64,000 nucleotides of DNA from Pseudomonas fulva (GTDB lineage Bacteria > Pseudomonadota > Gammaproteobacteria > Pseudomonadales > Pseudomonadaceae). The notes beneath the pieces were generated by a model, which was not told where the DNA came from, searched no databases, and saw only the letters and a list, made by a program, of their open reading frames with translations. The stretch covers positions 1-64,000 of the forward strand of contig NZ_JADNYP010000008.1 in the NCBI RefSeq assembly GCF_015680705.1, in the 5' to 3' direction. The first letter of the stretch is position 1. Each line of letters opens with the position of its first letter. Below, in pieces: positions 1 to 8,928 of this stretch. The position numbers and the translations under genes were made by a program.

Positions 1-49
1 AGCAGTCAGCGATAATCCACAGGCCAAGCTGTCGGCCGTGATCAACTAA
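1..49 (+). CDS. IS256-family transposase, last 15 codons
   Basis: The frame encodes the C-terminal residues [13 protein letters not shown] and a TAA stop at 47-49. These are the same residues that end the complete transposase at 19999. The gene begins outside the window, so whether it is intact cannot be judged. Confidence 0.88.
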   Translation, partial: AVSDNPQAKLSAVIN

Positions 50-106
50 ACGGCAAACTCAGTGGCCAGAGCCATGATGAGTTACACCACTTCCTGGGAC
101 ACGATC
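1..106 (+). mobile_element. Right end of an IS256-family insertion sequence (left copy, truncated by window edge)
   Basis: Bases 1-107 are identical to 19951-20057, the right end of the complete IS256-family element further right. The terminal inverted repeat ends in GGGACACGATC at about 106. The copy lies in the same orientation as the complete one, so the 18.6 kb between them is flanked by direct IS copies. The rest of the element lies outside the window. Confidence 0.93.
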
Positions 107-862
107 AGAGGCTGGCTTATCTTTGAGCGTTTTGCCATATCTCGTGAAGAGGTATTGCTGTGCATATCTACTGATGAAGCGGTAAGCCTCGCTGATAGTA
201 AGAGGCGGAGTCTTGATCTCTTTAACTAGCTGTTTGAAACCATGTCTTGAGTCAAAACCACTCAGCGAGAAATTGTTGGCCGTCAGCTCCAAACGCTTCT
301 TGATCTTCTCGTCTACAGGCACCGTCAATTTATACTTGGTGGTGTAGGACTCGATGGTCTCGAGAATCTTGTAATAACTCACCCAACCACCATCCTGCTC
401 GAACAATTTGACGAGGTGGTAGGCGTCTTGGTGCTCACATGCTAGTGCCTGGATAGTGAATATGATCGAGCTATCACCGTAGTCTTTCCCACGAATCGCC
501 GATGGCGGCAAGGGCCCCAGGACAGCCGAGGCATGGCGCTTTTCGACATAGCTGGTGTTATAGCCGTCCTTCAGAACTGCCAGCAGCCTGAAGCGATGCT
601 CATGAGGCATGATCATGGAAACTGCGCCGTTGAACAGGGAAAGCAGTTCATGCGCGACTTGCCAGGCCAGATCGTCGTCACCTTCGATATCGTGAAGGTA
701 GGCAGAGCAAAAGCTGAAGTGGTCGTTTTGACAGTCGAGGTAATGGTCGATACCGCCCCAAATCCAAAAATGTCCAGTGTTTTCGTTATGGGACGCAATC
801 TCGTGCAACAGCATGGCATCGCCGCCGGCTAGCTGAACTTCCCATTCGTGTTTGGGCCGCAT
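107..862 (-). pseudogene. Hypothetical protein, 3' end cut off by the left IS256-family element
   Basis: I do not recognise this protein. About 250 residues precede the IS boundary, starting MRPKHEWEV at 862 (an extra Met lies one codon upstream). The protein is soluble and rich in His and aromatic residues near its N-terminus, with no signal peptide or membrane segment. The frame runs on into the IS and gains about 14 IS-encoded residues before stopping at 59. The native C-terminus is therefore missing and should lie left of the IS or have been lost. It is transcribed away from the lysR gene beside it. Confidence 0.7.
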
Positions 863-950
863 CAAAACGTATCCTTGAAGTCAAAGGCAGAACCTCTGTT
901 CAGCCAGGCAAGCAATCTACGATAGGTCGCAGCGCTCGACCACCTCCTGA

Positions 951-1904
951 TTAAAGCGATTCAGGGCTGCCTGCATCGTCGAGCCCGATTGGTATCAGCA
1001 ACCCCCTCAATTGCTCCATAGCAGGCGTGGCCTGGCTACCTCTGCGTGTTACCAACTCGTAGGGGTCGCTTACGGACTTGATGGCCAAGGGCAAGATGCA
1101 TACGCGGTTGTGCTGGACGCACTGCTTGGCCACATCGATTGACACAAGCGCAACGAATTCGGGCTGGTTCTGCAGCAGTGACAGCGTTGCCAGAATCGAC
1201 GTGGTCTCCACCAGGTGCAGAGGGAAGCGGATGCCCGCATCATGGAACTCTCGCTCAAGCTGCACCCGCATAGGCATGTTGGCCCGGTAGACGATCCACC
1301 GACTTTCAGCCAACTCCTCCAAGCGAAGTGCTCCAGCGGCCTGGAGGGGGTGGTCGATGTTGGCAATGACCGCCAGAGTCTCGTCCTGAACAAACGCACT
1401 CGAGAAAAGATGCGGCGAACTGCTCACACTCGTCCGGCACAGGGCCATGTCCAGACGCCCGCTCTCGATCTGGGTTAAGAGCGATTGGCTGGTGTCCTCA
1501 ATGATCTCGAATGACATTTCCGGCTGTATGGCAGTCAGCTGGGAGACCGCCTTCATCAACAGCGGCACTGCCCCCATGATCGCCCCCACCGCAAGGCGTC
1601 CCCCGACCCCTCTCAGGATCGCATCCAAATCGTGCCGCAGGTTCGAGATATCAGTCTGCACCACCCTGGCGTACCTGATGGCGCAATAGCCGGCAGCCGT
1701 TGGTTCAAGCCCACGGTTGTTGCGATTAAAAAGCGTCGTACCCAAAGTCGTCTCGATCTCCTGAAGGGCCTTGCTTGCCCCAGGTTGTGTCAGCCCCACG
1801 CTATTTGCGGCTCCGAGAAGAGAGCGATGCTCGTCCAGCTCGATGAGCAATCGCAGGTGTCTAGCGTGGAGCCTGGACATGATCGAGTTGAGGGACGGGG
1901 TCAT
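951..1904 (-). CDS. LysR-family transcriptional regulator of module A
   Basis: This is a 317-residue LysR regulator with an N-terminal winged helix-turn-helix at about residues 12-70 (LTQPGASKALQEIE core) and a periplasmic-binding-protein-like effector domain at about 95-300. It is divergent from the iron-type alcohol dehydrogenase at 2060, the usual arrangement for a LysR gene controlling its neighbour. The GGTAT-N11-ATACC dyad at 1907-1927 directly upstream is a likely binding site for autoregulation and activation. The ATG at 1904 is chosen; a Met nine codons in is possible but has no better ribosome site. The effector is unknown, presumably the module A substrate or an intermediate. Confidence 0.88.
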   Translation of the reverse strand: MTPSLNSIMSRLHARHLRLLIELDEHRSLLGAANSVGLTQPGASKALQEIETTLGTTLFNRNNRGLEPTAAGYCAIRYARVVQTDISNLRHDLDAILRGVGGRLAVGAIMGAVPLLMKAVSQLTAIQPEMSFEIIEDTSQSLLTQIESGRLDMALCRTSVSSSPHLFSSAFVQDETLAVIANIDHPLQAAGALRLEELAESRWIVYRANMPMRVQLEREFHDAGIRFPLHLVETTSILATLSLLQNQPEFVALVSIDVAKQCVQHNRVCILPLAIKSVSDPYELVTRRGSQATPAMEQLRGLLIPIGLDDAGSPESL

Positions 1905-1906
1905 TT

Positions 1907-1927
1907 GGTATGAATCCTAGTTATACC
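1907..1927. promoter_or_regulatory. LysR-type operator, T-N11-A dyad
   Basis: GGTAT at 1907-1911 and ATACC at 1923-1927 form a perfect 5-bp dyad with an 11-base spacer, the classic LysR box geometry. It sits against the start of the lysR gene in the divergent region shared with the dehydrogenase at 2060. Confidence 0.65.
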
Positions 1928-2059
1928 TGTATGGATTGTTCTCAATACCACGGCTGAATTCAGATTTCTATACTGGCGCGGCACGATGTCGCACTCGGTG
2001 CGGCGGATTGGCCTGAGATCGGCCCAAAATAACAAAGCCAGTAGGCTCGAGGAGACCCC

Positions 2060-3202
2060 ATGTCCCTGATCAATTACATCACCCAGATCCAGTTTGAAGT
2101 CGGAGCTATTTCGCTCCTGCCTGCAGAATGTCAGCGCATTGGTATAACCCGCCCTTTGATCGTCACTGACCGTGGTGTCCGTGCGGCAGGTATTGTCGAT
2201 GTAGCTCTGAGCAAATTCACCGACTCCACTGTTCAGTTGCCGATCTATGACGGCACGCCACCCAACCCAAACGAAAATGCTGTTCGTGAAGCAGTGGCCA
2301 TGTTCAAGGAATGCGGTTGCGACGGCATCATCGCCATCGGCGGCGGTTCCGCTATCGACCTTGCCAAAGGTGTAGCCGTATGCGCCAAGCACGAAGGCCC
2401 GCTGAAAAGCTTCGCCGTCATCGAAGGTGGCCTGGCTCGCATCACTCCAGCAACGGCACCTGTTATCGCTGTACCGACCACTGCCGGCACCGGCAGCGAG
2501 GTTGGTCGTGGCGCCATTCTCATCTTGGACGATGGCCGTAAGGTTGGCGTGATCTCCCCCCACGTTGTTCCAAAATCTGCCATCTGTGACCCGGAACTGA
2601 CTCTTGGTCTGCCTGCAGTTTTGACTGCTGCTACCGGGATGGATGCGATTGCCCACTGCCTCGAAACCTTCATGGCTCCGTCGTTCAACCCTCCTGCAGA
2701 CGGTATTGCATTGGACGGCCTGTGGCGTGCCTGGCGCTTCATCGAAACCGCTACCCAAGATCCGAAAAATCTGGAAGGTCGCACCAACATGATGAGTGCT
2801 TCCCTGCAAGGCGCTCTCGCGTTCCAGAAAGGTCTGGGTTGCGTTCATAGCCTGAGCCACTCGCTGGGCGGCATCAATCCTCGCCTGCACCACGGCACTC
2901 TCAACGCAATCTTCCTGCCGGCTGTGATCCAGTTCAACCGCAAGGCAGCGACCATGGTCAACGAGCACAAGACAGCGCGTATTGCTCAAGCGATGGGGTT
3001 GGCTGACGAAAGCCAAATCGAAGATGCGATCCGGGACATGACCCGAGCACTCGGCCTGCCAACCGGCCTGCGGGAGCTGGAAGTCACTGAAGACATGTTC
3101 CCCAAAATCATCAAAGGCGCTCTCGCAGATCACAGCCATCGCACAAACCCGCGTGAAGCTTCTGCAGAGGATTACCAGTGGATTCTCGAGGCCTCCATGT
3201 AA
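2060..3202 (+). CDS. Iron-containing (group III) alcohol dehydrogenase, module A
   Basis: The 380-residue protein has the full-length group III fold. The N-terminal Rossmann-like half carries IIAIGGGSAIDLAKG at about residues 88-102, which binds the NAD(P) diphosphate. The C-terminal helical half carries the metal ligands in ATGMDAIAHCLE and in the HSLSHSLGG...HHG stretch. It should oxidise a primary alcohol, or reduce an aldehyde or keto group, with NAD(P). The start at 2060 follows a good GGAG site. It leads a tight operon with an MFS carrier (45-bp gap) and an aldehyde dehydrogenase. This suggests alcohol to aldehyde to acid oxidation, although maleylacetate reductase-like or transhydrogenase activity cannot be excluded. 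The substrate is not recognised. Confidence 0.87.
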   Translation: MSLINYITQIQFEVGAISLLPAECQRIGITRPLIVTDRGVRAAGIVDVALSKFTDSTVQLPIYDGTPPNPNENAVREAVAMFKECGCDGIIAIGGGSAIDLAKGVAVCAKHEGPLKSFAVIEGGLARITPATAPVIAVPTTAGTGSEVGRGAILILDDGRKVGVISPHVVPKSAICDPELTLGLPAVLTAATGMDAIAHCLETFMAPSFNPPADGIALDGLWRAWRFIETATQDPKNLEGRTNMMSASLQGALAFQKGLGCVHSLSHSLGGINPRLHHGTLNAIFLPAVIQFNRKAATMVNEHKTARIAQAMGLADESQIEDAIRDMTRALGLPTGLRELEVTEDMFPKIIKGALADHSHRTNPREASAEDYQWILEASM

Positions 3203-3247
3203 GCCTCGAAATCCTGCCCTCATCCAATAACAAGAAAGTGAACGCCT

Positions 3248-4591
3248 ATGAACACCAAATATGCGGAAGCGGAGCTCAACCGTAAGCCTGAAACGGTGGC
3301 GAGCTCAAACCCCTTCAAGAAGTACCAGGTCATCACCGTCAGCCTGCTGCTGGTGATCGGCATCATCAACTATGTGGATCGGAGCGCTCTGTCGATTGCA
3401 AACACCTCTATCCAGCGGGATATGGGGATTACGCCTTCCCAGATGGGCATCCTCCTGTCAGCGTTCTCGTTGGCATATGCCCTGGCTCAGCTTCCACTGG
3501 GTGTGATCATTGATCGCCTGGGCAGCAAGATTTCACTGGGCGCAGCGCTTCTTGGCTGGTCTGTTGCTCAAACTGCTTCTGGCTTGATCAACACATTCTC
3601 TGCGTTCATCGGTTTGCGGATCGTGCTGGGTATCGGTGAAGCACCAATGTTTCCTTCAGCTGCTAAGGCACTTTCAGAGTGGTTCGAAGCTGAGAAGCGT
3701 GGGACGCCCACTGGGATCGTGATGTCGTCGACATGCATAGGGCCTTGCATCGCGCCACCACTCTTGACCCTGCTGATGGTCAATTGGGGATGGCGTGGCA
3801 TGTTCATTGCCACCGGCGTTTTTGGAATCTTGATCGCTGCCTGCTGGTTCGCCTTCTACAAGAGCAAAGAGCGTTTTTTGGCTGAGCTTCCTGCAGAGGA
3901 ACGCGAACGTCTACTGGCTACGCAAGCACAGAGGCAGGCAGCAATTACAGCAAGGCCCAGCGTGAAAGCTCAGTTGAGCGCGTGGGCTGAGCTGTTCCAG
4001 CACAAAAGCACTTGGGGTGCAGTCCTGGGGTTCATGGGCGTGATCTACATGCTATGGCTGCACCTCACCTGGTTGCCAGGTTATTTCGAGCGTGAGCACG
4101 GTCTCAGCCTGTATCAAACTGCCTGGATCGTTTCCTTGGCCTATGTATTTGGCGCCTTGGGCACCATCGTCGCTGGCCGTTTCTGTGACCGACTGGTGAA
4201 GAATGGGGCCACCGTACTGGGTAGCCGGAAGCTCGTAGTTGTCTGCGCACTGTTCTCAGCTGCTGCATTCACCATCCCTCTGTCGTTCGGCAGTGGCTTC
4301 ATCCTCAGCGTGGTGTTGCTGTGCGGTGCATTGTTCAGCGTCAACATGGCCAGCTCAACTGCTTGGATGATCGCTAACACAGTCGTGGATAGTCGACGGG
4401 TTGCTTCCTTCGGCTCTATCCAGAACTTCGGCGGTTACCTGGCGGGATCGGTGGCACCCATTGTCACTGGCTTCAGCATCCAGCAATCCGGCTCATTCGC
4501 TTCCGCATTTTTGATCAGTGCTGCCGTGGCATCGGTGGCAGCAATGGCTTACGTGCTTCTTCTGAAGCAGCCCATTTCCACTGACAAGTAA
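3248..4591 (+). CDS. MFS transporter, anion:cation symporter (ACS) type
   Basis: The 447-residue inner-membrane protein has about 12 transmembrane segments. The N-terminal INYVDRSALSIANTSIQ motif is typical of the ACS branch (glucarate, galactonate, phthalate and 4-hydroxyphenylacetate carriers). GVIIDRLGSK in the first cytoplasmic loop is the MFS A-like motif, and RIVLGIGEAPMFP follows in the next helices. It probably imports the carboxylate or sugar acid handled by the flanking dehydrogenases by proton symport. It sits between the alcohol and aldehyde dehydrogenase genes with short gaps, so it is co-transcribed. It resembles the second carrier at 14789-16105, also next to a ketoglutarate-semialdehyde-type dehydrogenase. 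Confidence 0.87.
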   Translation: MNTKYAEAELNRKPETVASSNPFKKYQVITVSLLLVIGIINYVDRSALSIANTSIQRDMGITPSQMGILLSAFSLAYALAQLPLGVIIDRLGSKISLGAALLGWSVAQTASGLINTFSAFIGLRIVLGIGEAPMFPSAAKALSEWFEAEKRGTPTGIVMSSTCIGPCIAPPLLTLLMVNWGWRGMFIATGVFGILIAACWFAFYKSKERFLAELPAEERERLLATQAQRQAAITARPSVKAQLSAWAELFQHKSTWGAVLGFMGVIYMLWLHLTWLPGYFEREHGLSLYQTAWIVSLAYVFGALGTIVAGRFCDRLVKNGATVLGSRKLVVVCALFSAAAFTIPLSFGSGFILSVVLLCGALFSVNMASSTAWMIANTVVDSRRVASFGSIQNFGGYLAGSVAPIVTGFSIQQSGSFASAFLISAAVASVAAMAYVLLLKQPISTDK

Positions 4592-4611
4592 CAAGTTTTC
4601 GGAGTAGATAT

Positions 4612-6201
4612 ATGCAACTCACAGGTGAACAACTAATCGGTTATCGAGCGGTGCGCGGCGAAGGCCGTGAACTCCTTGCGATCAATCCTAATGACCAACA
4701 GTCTATTCCAAGCCCTGTGTTCAACTGCGCAAGCGCAGCTCTGGTTAACGAGGCCTGCGAGCTGGCCGAACAGGCGTTCGACTCGTTCCGCTCCGCTGCA
4801 CCTGAATTGCGTGCCCGTTTTCTCGAAGAGATTGCGGAAGGGATCGTAGGCCTGGGCTCGACATTGACTGAGCGTGCTCACCTCGAAACCGGGCTGCCCA
4901 TGGCTCGACTTGAAGGCGAGCGGGGACGCACCGTCGGTCAGCTGCGGCTTTTCGCATCTGTTCTTCGCCAAGGCCGTTGGCAGGATGCGACACTCGACTC
5001 GGCTCTGCCAGATCGTCAGCCGCTTCCACGCCCCGACCTGCGCATGTGCAAAATTGCGCTGGGGCCTGTCACCGTCTTCGGTGCAAGTAATTTCCCGCTC
5101 GCTTTCTCTGTCGCAGGTGGCGATACCGCTTCCGCACTGGCCGCAGGTTGCCCTGTTGTCGTGAAAGCACACCGCGCTCACCTGGGAACCTCCGAGCTCG
5201 TAGGGCGAGTGATCCAGGAAGCTTCGAAGCGCCTTGAATTGCCTGAGGGAACGTTCTCGCTGATTGTCGGTGATGGCAACGATGTAGGACAGCAGTTGGT
5301 ATCGCACCCGGCTATCAAAGCCGTAGGTTTCACCGGCTCACGTAGCGGTGGCCTGGCATTGATGCGGGCAGCAGCAGCGCGGCCTGAACCCATCCCGGTC
5401 TACGCCGAAATGAGCAGCATCAACCCGGTATTCCTCCTGCCGGGTGCACTGTCAGCTCGGGCAGAGTCCATCGCCACCGGCTTCATCGACGCTCTGGTAA
5501 TGGGCGCAGGCCAGTTCTGCACCAACCCAGGCATCGTGCTTGCAGTCGATGGCCTTGACCTGGAAGCCTTCTTGGACAAGGCCGGAGCGCATCTGGGCGA
5601 CAAGGCTCCGCAAACCATGCTGACTCCCGGCATTCATTCTGCCTATTCGCAAGGGATTGATCGCATCACCAGTCAGTCCTGCGTTCAGGCCGTTGCTTCA
5701 GGCCAGCCTGATCTCGGAGCCACACAGGCACAGGGGCATCTCTATCAAACGACCTTTGAAAGCGTCGCAGCCAATGCACAACTCTTGGAGGAAGTGTTTG
5801 GCCCTGCAGCCATCGTCATCCGTTGCCAAAACGTCAACGAAATGCTCGCGTTCGCCAAGTCCATCGAGGGTCAGCTGACGGCGACACTTCATCTTGAAGA
5901 TGAGGACTTGGCGATTGCTCAAGGTTTGGTGCAAGCCATGGAGAAGAAGGCTGGCCGCGTATTGGTCAACGGCTTCCCAACTGGCGTGGAGGTATGTGAC
6001 TCCATGGTACACGGCGGTGCTTTCCCTGCTACCTCTGACAGCCGCACAACGTCGGTTGGTTCGACTGCAATCGACCGCTTCCTTCGTCCTGTTTGCTATC
6101 AAAATTTGCCAAATGTCCTCCTCCCTGAGGCATTGAAGCAAAACAACCCTTTGAATATCTGGCGCCTGGTAGACGGAAAAACCACTGCTCCGAAAGGCTA
6201 G
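4612..6201 (+). CDS. Aldehyde dehydrogenase, 2-oxoglutarate semialdehyde dehydrogenase type
   Basis: The 529-residue protein matches the long NADP-linked 2-oxoglutarate semialdehyde dehydrogenases that end pentose, hydroxyproline and hexarate pathways. The cofactor region has FGASNFPLAFSVAGGDTASALAAGCPVVVK, the general base Glu lies in PVYAEMSSINP, and the nucleophile Cys is in GAGQFCTNPG. The start at 4612 follows a GGAG site. It is third in the dehydrogenase-transporter-dehydrogenase operon. The likely reaction is a 2-oxo or dicarboxylic semialdehyde to the acid, for example to 2-oxoglutarate. The exact aldehyde is an inference from family resemblance. A hairpin follows at 6211. Confidence 0.86.
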   Translation: MQLTGEQLIGYRAVRGEGRELLAINPNDQQSIPSPVFNCASAALVNEACELAEQAFDSFRSAAPELRARFLEEIAEGIVGLGSTLTERAHLETGLPMARLEGERGRTVGQLRLFASVLRQGRWQDATLDSALPDRQPLPRPDLRMCKIALGPVTVFGASNFPLAFSVAGGDTASALAAGCPVVVKAHRAHLGTSELVGRVIQEASKRLELPEGTFSLIVGDGNDVGQQLVSHPAIKAVGFTGSRSGGLALMRAAAARPEPIPVYAEMSSINPVFLLPGALSARAESIATGFIDALVMGAGQFCTNPGIVLAVDGLDLEAFLDKAGAHLGDKAPQTMLTPGIHSAYSQGIDRITSQSCVQAVASGQPDLGATQAQGHLYQTTFESVAANAQLLEEVFGPAAIVIRCQNVNEMLAFAKSIEGQLTATLHLEDEDLAIAQGLVQAMEKKAGRVLVNGFPTGVEVCDSMVHGGAFPATSDSRTTSVGSTAIDRFLRPVCYQNLPNVLLPEALKQNNPLNIWRLVDGKTTAPKG

Positions 6202-6210
6202 AGCAACAAA

Positions 6211-6244
6211 TGCCAGCAGTCACATGCAGCCGTGGCTGCTGGCA
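6211..6244 (+). terminator. Hairpin after the first module A operon
   Basis: TGCCAGCAG at 6211-6219 pairs perfectly with CTGCTGGCA at 6236-6244, with three further base pairs inside (CAC/GTG). It begins 10 bases after the dehydrogenase stop. There is no U-run, so it may act as a transcript-end stabiliser rather than an intrinsic terminator. Confidence 0.5.
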
Positions 6245-6279
6245 TCCAATCGATCAAATACTCAGCAGCTCTGTAACGG

Positions 6280-6908
6280 GCAACTTATTAGTTGTTGCCA
6301 GTGCAGCCGGAGCTGTCGCCTACTACAAACGCGTGATCGATTTTGCCGAGATTCTCGGGACGGTGCCGGTTACGCTTCAAGGCCTCTCGCTGTGGACGAA
6401 GAACTGTGACAACAGGAACGATGCCAAGGATCAACTCCTAACCTGTTGCGAGGCGGTTAACCGATACGCTCATGAACGCGGCGTCCGAACGCTTTACGAG
6501 GTATGCAACCATTACGAAGTACCCCTGATACACACCGCTCAGGAGTGCCGGGAGCTTATCGAAGCTGTCGGTGAGGGAAACATGGGCATGATCTTGGACA
6601 GCTTTCACATGAACATCAATGAGCAGGATCCCTTGCAGGCTATACGGGCCAATTTGGACTTACTCGAGATCTATCACATCTCCGATTCAGGCCGAGGCGG
6701 AATTGGAACCGGACACATCAATTTCAGGACGCATCACCGGACGCTCCTAGAGGGTGGCTTTGCTGGCCATGTGGCGATTGAGCCAGTGCTCGCTCACCTC
6801 ACCCCGAGTAATTCTCCGAGATCCGCAGACGACCAGGCTCAACTGGACGCGCAGATTTACCATAGCGCCTCGTGCTGGAGGAGTTACTCGAATGATCTTC
6901 CTGAGTGA
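6280..6908 (+). pseudogene. Sugar-phosphate isomerase/epimerase (xylose isomerase-like TIM barrel), N-terminus missing
   Basis: The frame encodes the C-terminal two thirds of a hydroxypyruvate isomerase/tagatose-epimerase-like TIM barrel. The metal ligand region is GNMGMILDSFHMNINEQ (Asp and His) and the final Glu is in GHVAIEPV. The family is normally about 260-290 residues, but recognisable homology starts only near KRVIDFAEILG, so the first 80 or so residues, including early metal ligands, are absent. The only upstream ATG lies inside the hairpin at 6211. A 5' deletion is the simplest explanation, leaving a non-functional remnant. If once intact it would have interconverted keto-acids or keto-sugars in the same pathway. 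Confidence 0.6.
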
Positions 6909-6950
6909 TACAGCCAAGTTTTCCATTGCTGCTGCCTAAAGAGTGATCAC

Positions 6951-7304
6951 ATGAGCAACTACGCCGTGACTTCTGACGGGCGATACTTTGTGGTCAAAGG
7001 TCGACTGTGGCGCTGCAGCGATCCGTCGCTTTCCGAGGATGAGCGAGGTCGATTGGTTAAGGAGTTGATGAACGCCCGGCGCGCAGTTAAGAAATCCAAG
7101 TCTTCCGGAGACGCCACTGAGCTTCGTGTCGCAAGGGAGCTTGTCAATGACGCCAAGGTAAAGCTCGGTGAACGAGGGGCGCCATGGTGGAAGGACGGTA
7201 GCCCGGACTACAACCGAAAAATGGTTGTAAATACGCCCTACGCAGACTGGTATGCCTCGCTCGACGATCAATGTCGAGGTTCGTCAGCGCTACCACAGGG
7301 CTGA
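6951..7304 (+). CDS. Small conserved protein of unknown function
   Basis: This 117-residue basic, soluble protein has the pattern GRYFVVKGRLWRCSDPSLSE, an Arg/Lys-rich helix (ELMNARRAVKKSK) and a C-terminal block WWKDGSPDYNRKMVVNTPYADW. From memory, similar short proteins occur in many rhizobia and pseudomonads without known function. An AAAGAG site precedes ATG 6951. It lies between the broken isomerase and the sigma-54 activator gene. Nothing in the sequence indicates its role. Confidence 0.68.
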   Translation: MSNYAVTSDGRYFVVKGRLWRCSDPSLSEDERGRLVKELMNARRAVKKSKSSGDATELRVARELVNDAKVKLGERGAPWWKDGSPDYNRKMVVNTPYADWYASLDDQCRGSSALPQG

Positions 7305-7394
7305 GATCGCACAGCCAGGCTGGTGACTCCACAGGTTTGCTCCTGTCAGTGGCCAAACCACTTACACTATCCTTTTCTGTGGCAGATCCTGATC

Positions 7395-8765
7395 GTGGAC
7401 TTCAACGACCAAACCTTTGACACGTTCTTGAATGCGTTGCATGACGGCGTCTATATCACCGACGGCGCCGGTATCACCGTGAAGGTGAACACTGCATACG
7501 AGCGACTGACAGGGCTTGAAGGTGAGCAAATCATCGGGCGTAGCATGCATGACCTGGTACGCGATGGTGTCTTATCACAGTCAGCATCATTGCGCGTGCT
7601 CCAGCAAGGCGCTCCAGTATCAGTGATGCAAAGCCTAAGCAACGGCAAAAAGCTTTTGGTAAGCGCTACGCCGATTTTTGAAGATCGCCGCATCAGCTAC
7701 GTCGTCAGCGCAGTTCGGGACATGACCGAGCTTCTGCGTATGAAGCACGAGCGTGATGAACTAGCTGGGCTCAAAAAGCTTCGTAGCAGCACCGCGCAAC
7801 TGCACGCTGGCGAATACATGAAGCTCGCAAAGTCTCCAATGGTTTACGACCAGGCACAGACTGGACAGCTCTTTGCCCAAGCTCGACGAGTGGCCAGTAG
7901 CGATGTGAAGGTTCTGCTTCTCGGAGAGACCGGGGTAGGCAAAAGCCTCGTCGCCCAGTACATCCACAATGCAAGCGCTCGGGCAAATGAGCCTTTCATA
8001 CCTCTCAATTGCGGAGCAATGCCGGAAAACCTCATAGAAGCGGAATTGTTCGGATATGCGCCAGGAGCTTTCACAGGGGCCGCTGCAAAAGGGAAGAGAG
8101 GGCTATTGGAGCTCGCCAACCATGGCACCTTGTTCCTCGATGAGATTGGTGATCTCCCCCTATCCCTTCAGGTCAAGCTTCTCAAGGTCATCGAGGAAAA
8201 TCGCTTCATCCCTGTTGGAGGCCTAGAGCTAAAGGAGGTCGACGTCCGCATCATCAGCGCGACCCACCATGATCTTCGACAGCGGGTTGCTGATGGCTTG
8301 TTCCGGGCGGATCTGTATTACAGACTCAATGTCGTTCCGATCAAAATCCCTGCCCTGAGGGAACGTGGCAATGAGATACCCACGCTCCTGGAACACTACC
8401 TTGCTCATTTCAACGGCAGATATGAGCAAAACATGAAATGGAGTCTCGAGGCGGTCGATCTGCTCTGTGAGTATGCTTGGCCAGGAAATATCCGCGAACT
8501 AATAAATCTGGTCGAGCGCTTGGTCGTTACCTGCGAGTCTGAAACGATTGAAGCGCTAGACCTACCGGAGGAGATGCTGAACCTGCATGCAGAGGGCGAA
8601 AACCTGAGCCGACTCCCCTTGCGCAGGATCATTGAGAATGCAGAACGCAGCGCCATCATGTCCGCGATGCGTATTCACAAAACCACCCGCCTTGCGGCAA
8701 AAGCCCTGGGCGTCAGCCAAGCCACCATTGTCCAAAAGATGAAACGTTGGGAAAGGTCTGATTAG
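7395..8765 (+). CDS. PAS-domain sigma-54-dependent transcriptional activator
   Basis: From GTG 7395 the protein has 456 residues: a PAS sensor at about 8-115 (ALHDGVYITDGAGITVKVN), a short linker, an AAA+ domain with Walker A GETGVGKS, the sigma-54-contacting GAFTGA loop, Walker B GTLFLDEIG and an arginine-finger region, then a C-terminal Fis-type helix-turn-helix (RLAAKALGVSQATIVQKMKR). It is therefore a true RpoN activator, not a degenerate one. An upstream GTG at 7323 would add 24 unlikely residues. It has no receiver domain, so the PAS domain probably senses a small molecule. The likely target is the sigma-54-like promoter at 8872 in front of the next gene. Confidence 0.88.
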   Translation: MDFNDQTFDTFLNALHDGVYITDGAGITVKVNTAYERLTGLEGEQIIGRSMHDLVRDGVLSQSASLRVLQQGAPVSVMQSLSNGKKLLVSATPIFEDRRISYVVSAVRDMTELLRMKHERDELAGLKKLRSSTAQLHAGEYMKLAKSPMVYDQAQTGQLFAQARRVASSDVKVLLLGETGVGKSLVAQYIHNASARANEPFIPLNCGAMPENLIEAELFGYAPGAFTGAAAKGKRGLLELANHGTLFLDEIGDLPLSLQVKLLKVIEENRFIPVGGLELKEVDVRIISATHHDLRQRVADGLFRADLYYRLNVVPIKIPALRERGNEIPTLLEHYLAHFNGRYEQNMKWSLEAVDLLCEYAWPGNIRELINLVERLVVTCESETIEALDLPEEMLNLHAEGENLSRLPLRRIIENAERSAIMSAMRIHKTTRLAAKALGVSQATIVQKMKRWERSD

Positions 8766-8871
8766 GTTCCTAATCGGAGACCAGCTTTTTGATTTAATTC
8801 TTGCTCGCTGAACGCCTCCCGACATTCACCAGAACGCTGTGAAGGCCAGCAACGGCGGGCTTTTCAAAGCT

Positions 8872-8888
8872 TTGGCATAGCTTTTGTT
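8872..8888 (+). promoter_or_regulatory. Sigma-54 (-24/-12) promoter
   Basis: TTGGCATAGCTTTTGTT gives the -24 GG at 8874-8875 and, after exactly ten bases, GT where the -12 element normally has GC. It lies about 40 bases before the dehydrogenase start and directly downstream of a sigma-54 activator gene, so the assignment is well supported by context. Confidence 0.7.
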
Positions 8889-8928
8889 ACCCACCAGCTC
8901 ATCACAAGAAAACAAAGAGGATGAGCCC

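Noticed and set aside
1901..3223. A 440-codon open frame opposite the first iron-type dehydrogenase
   Set aside because: Shadow of the plus-strand gene, with no ribosome site and no recognisable domain.
6210..6280. A normal N-terminus for the isomerase-like frame
   Set aside because: The first 20 or so codons come from the hairpin and show no family similarity.
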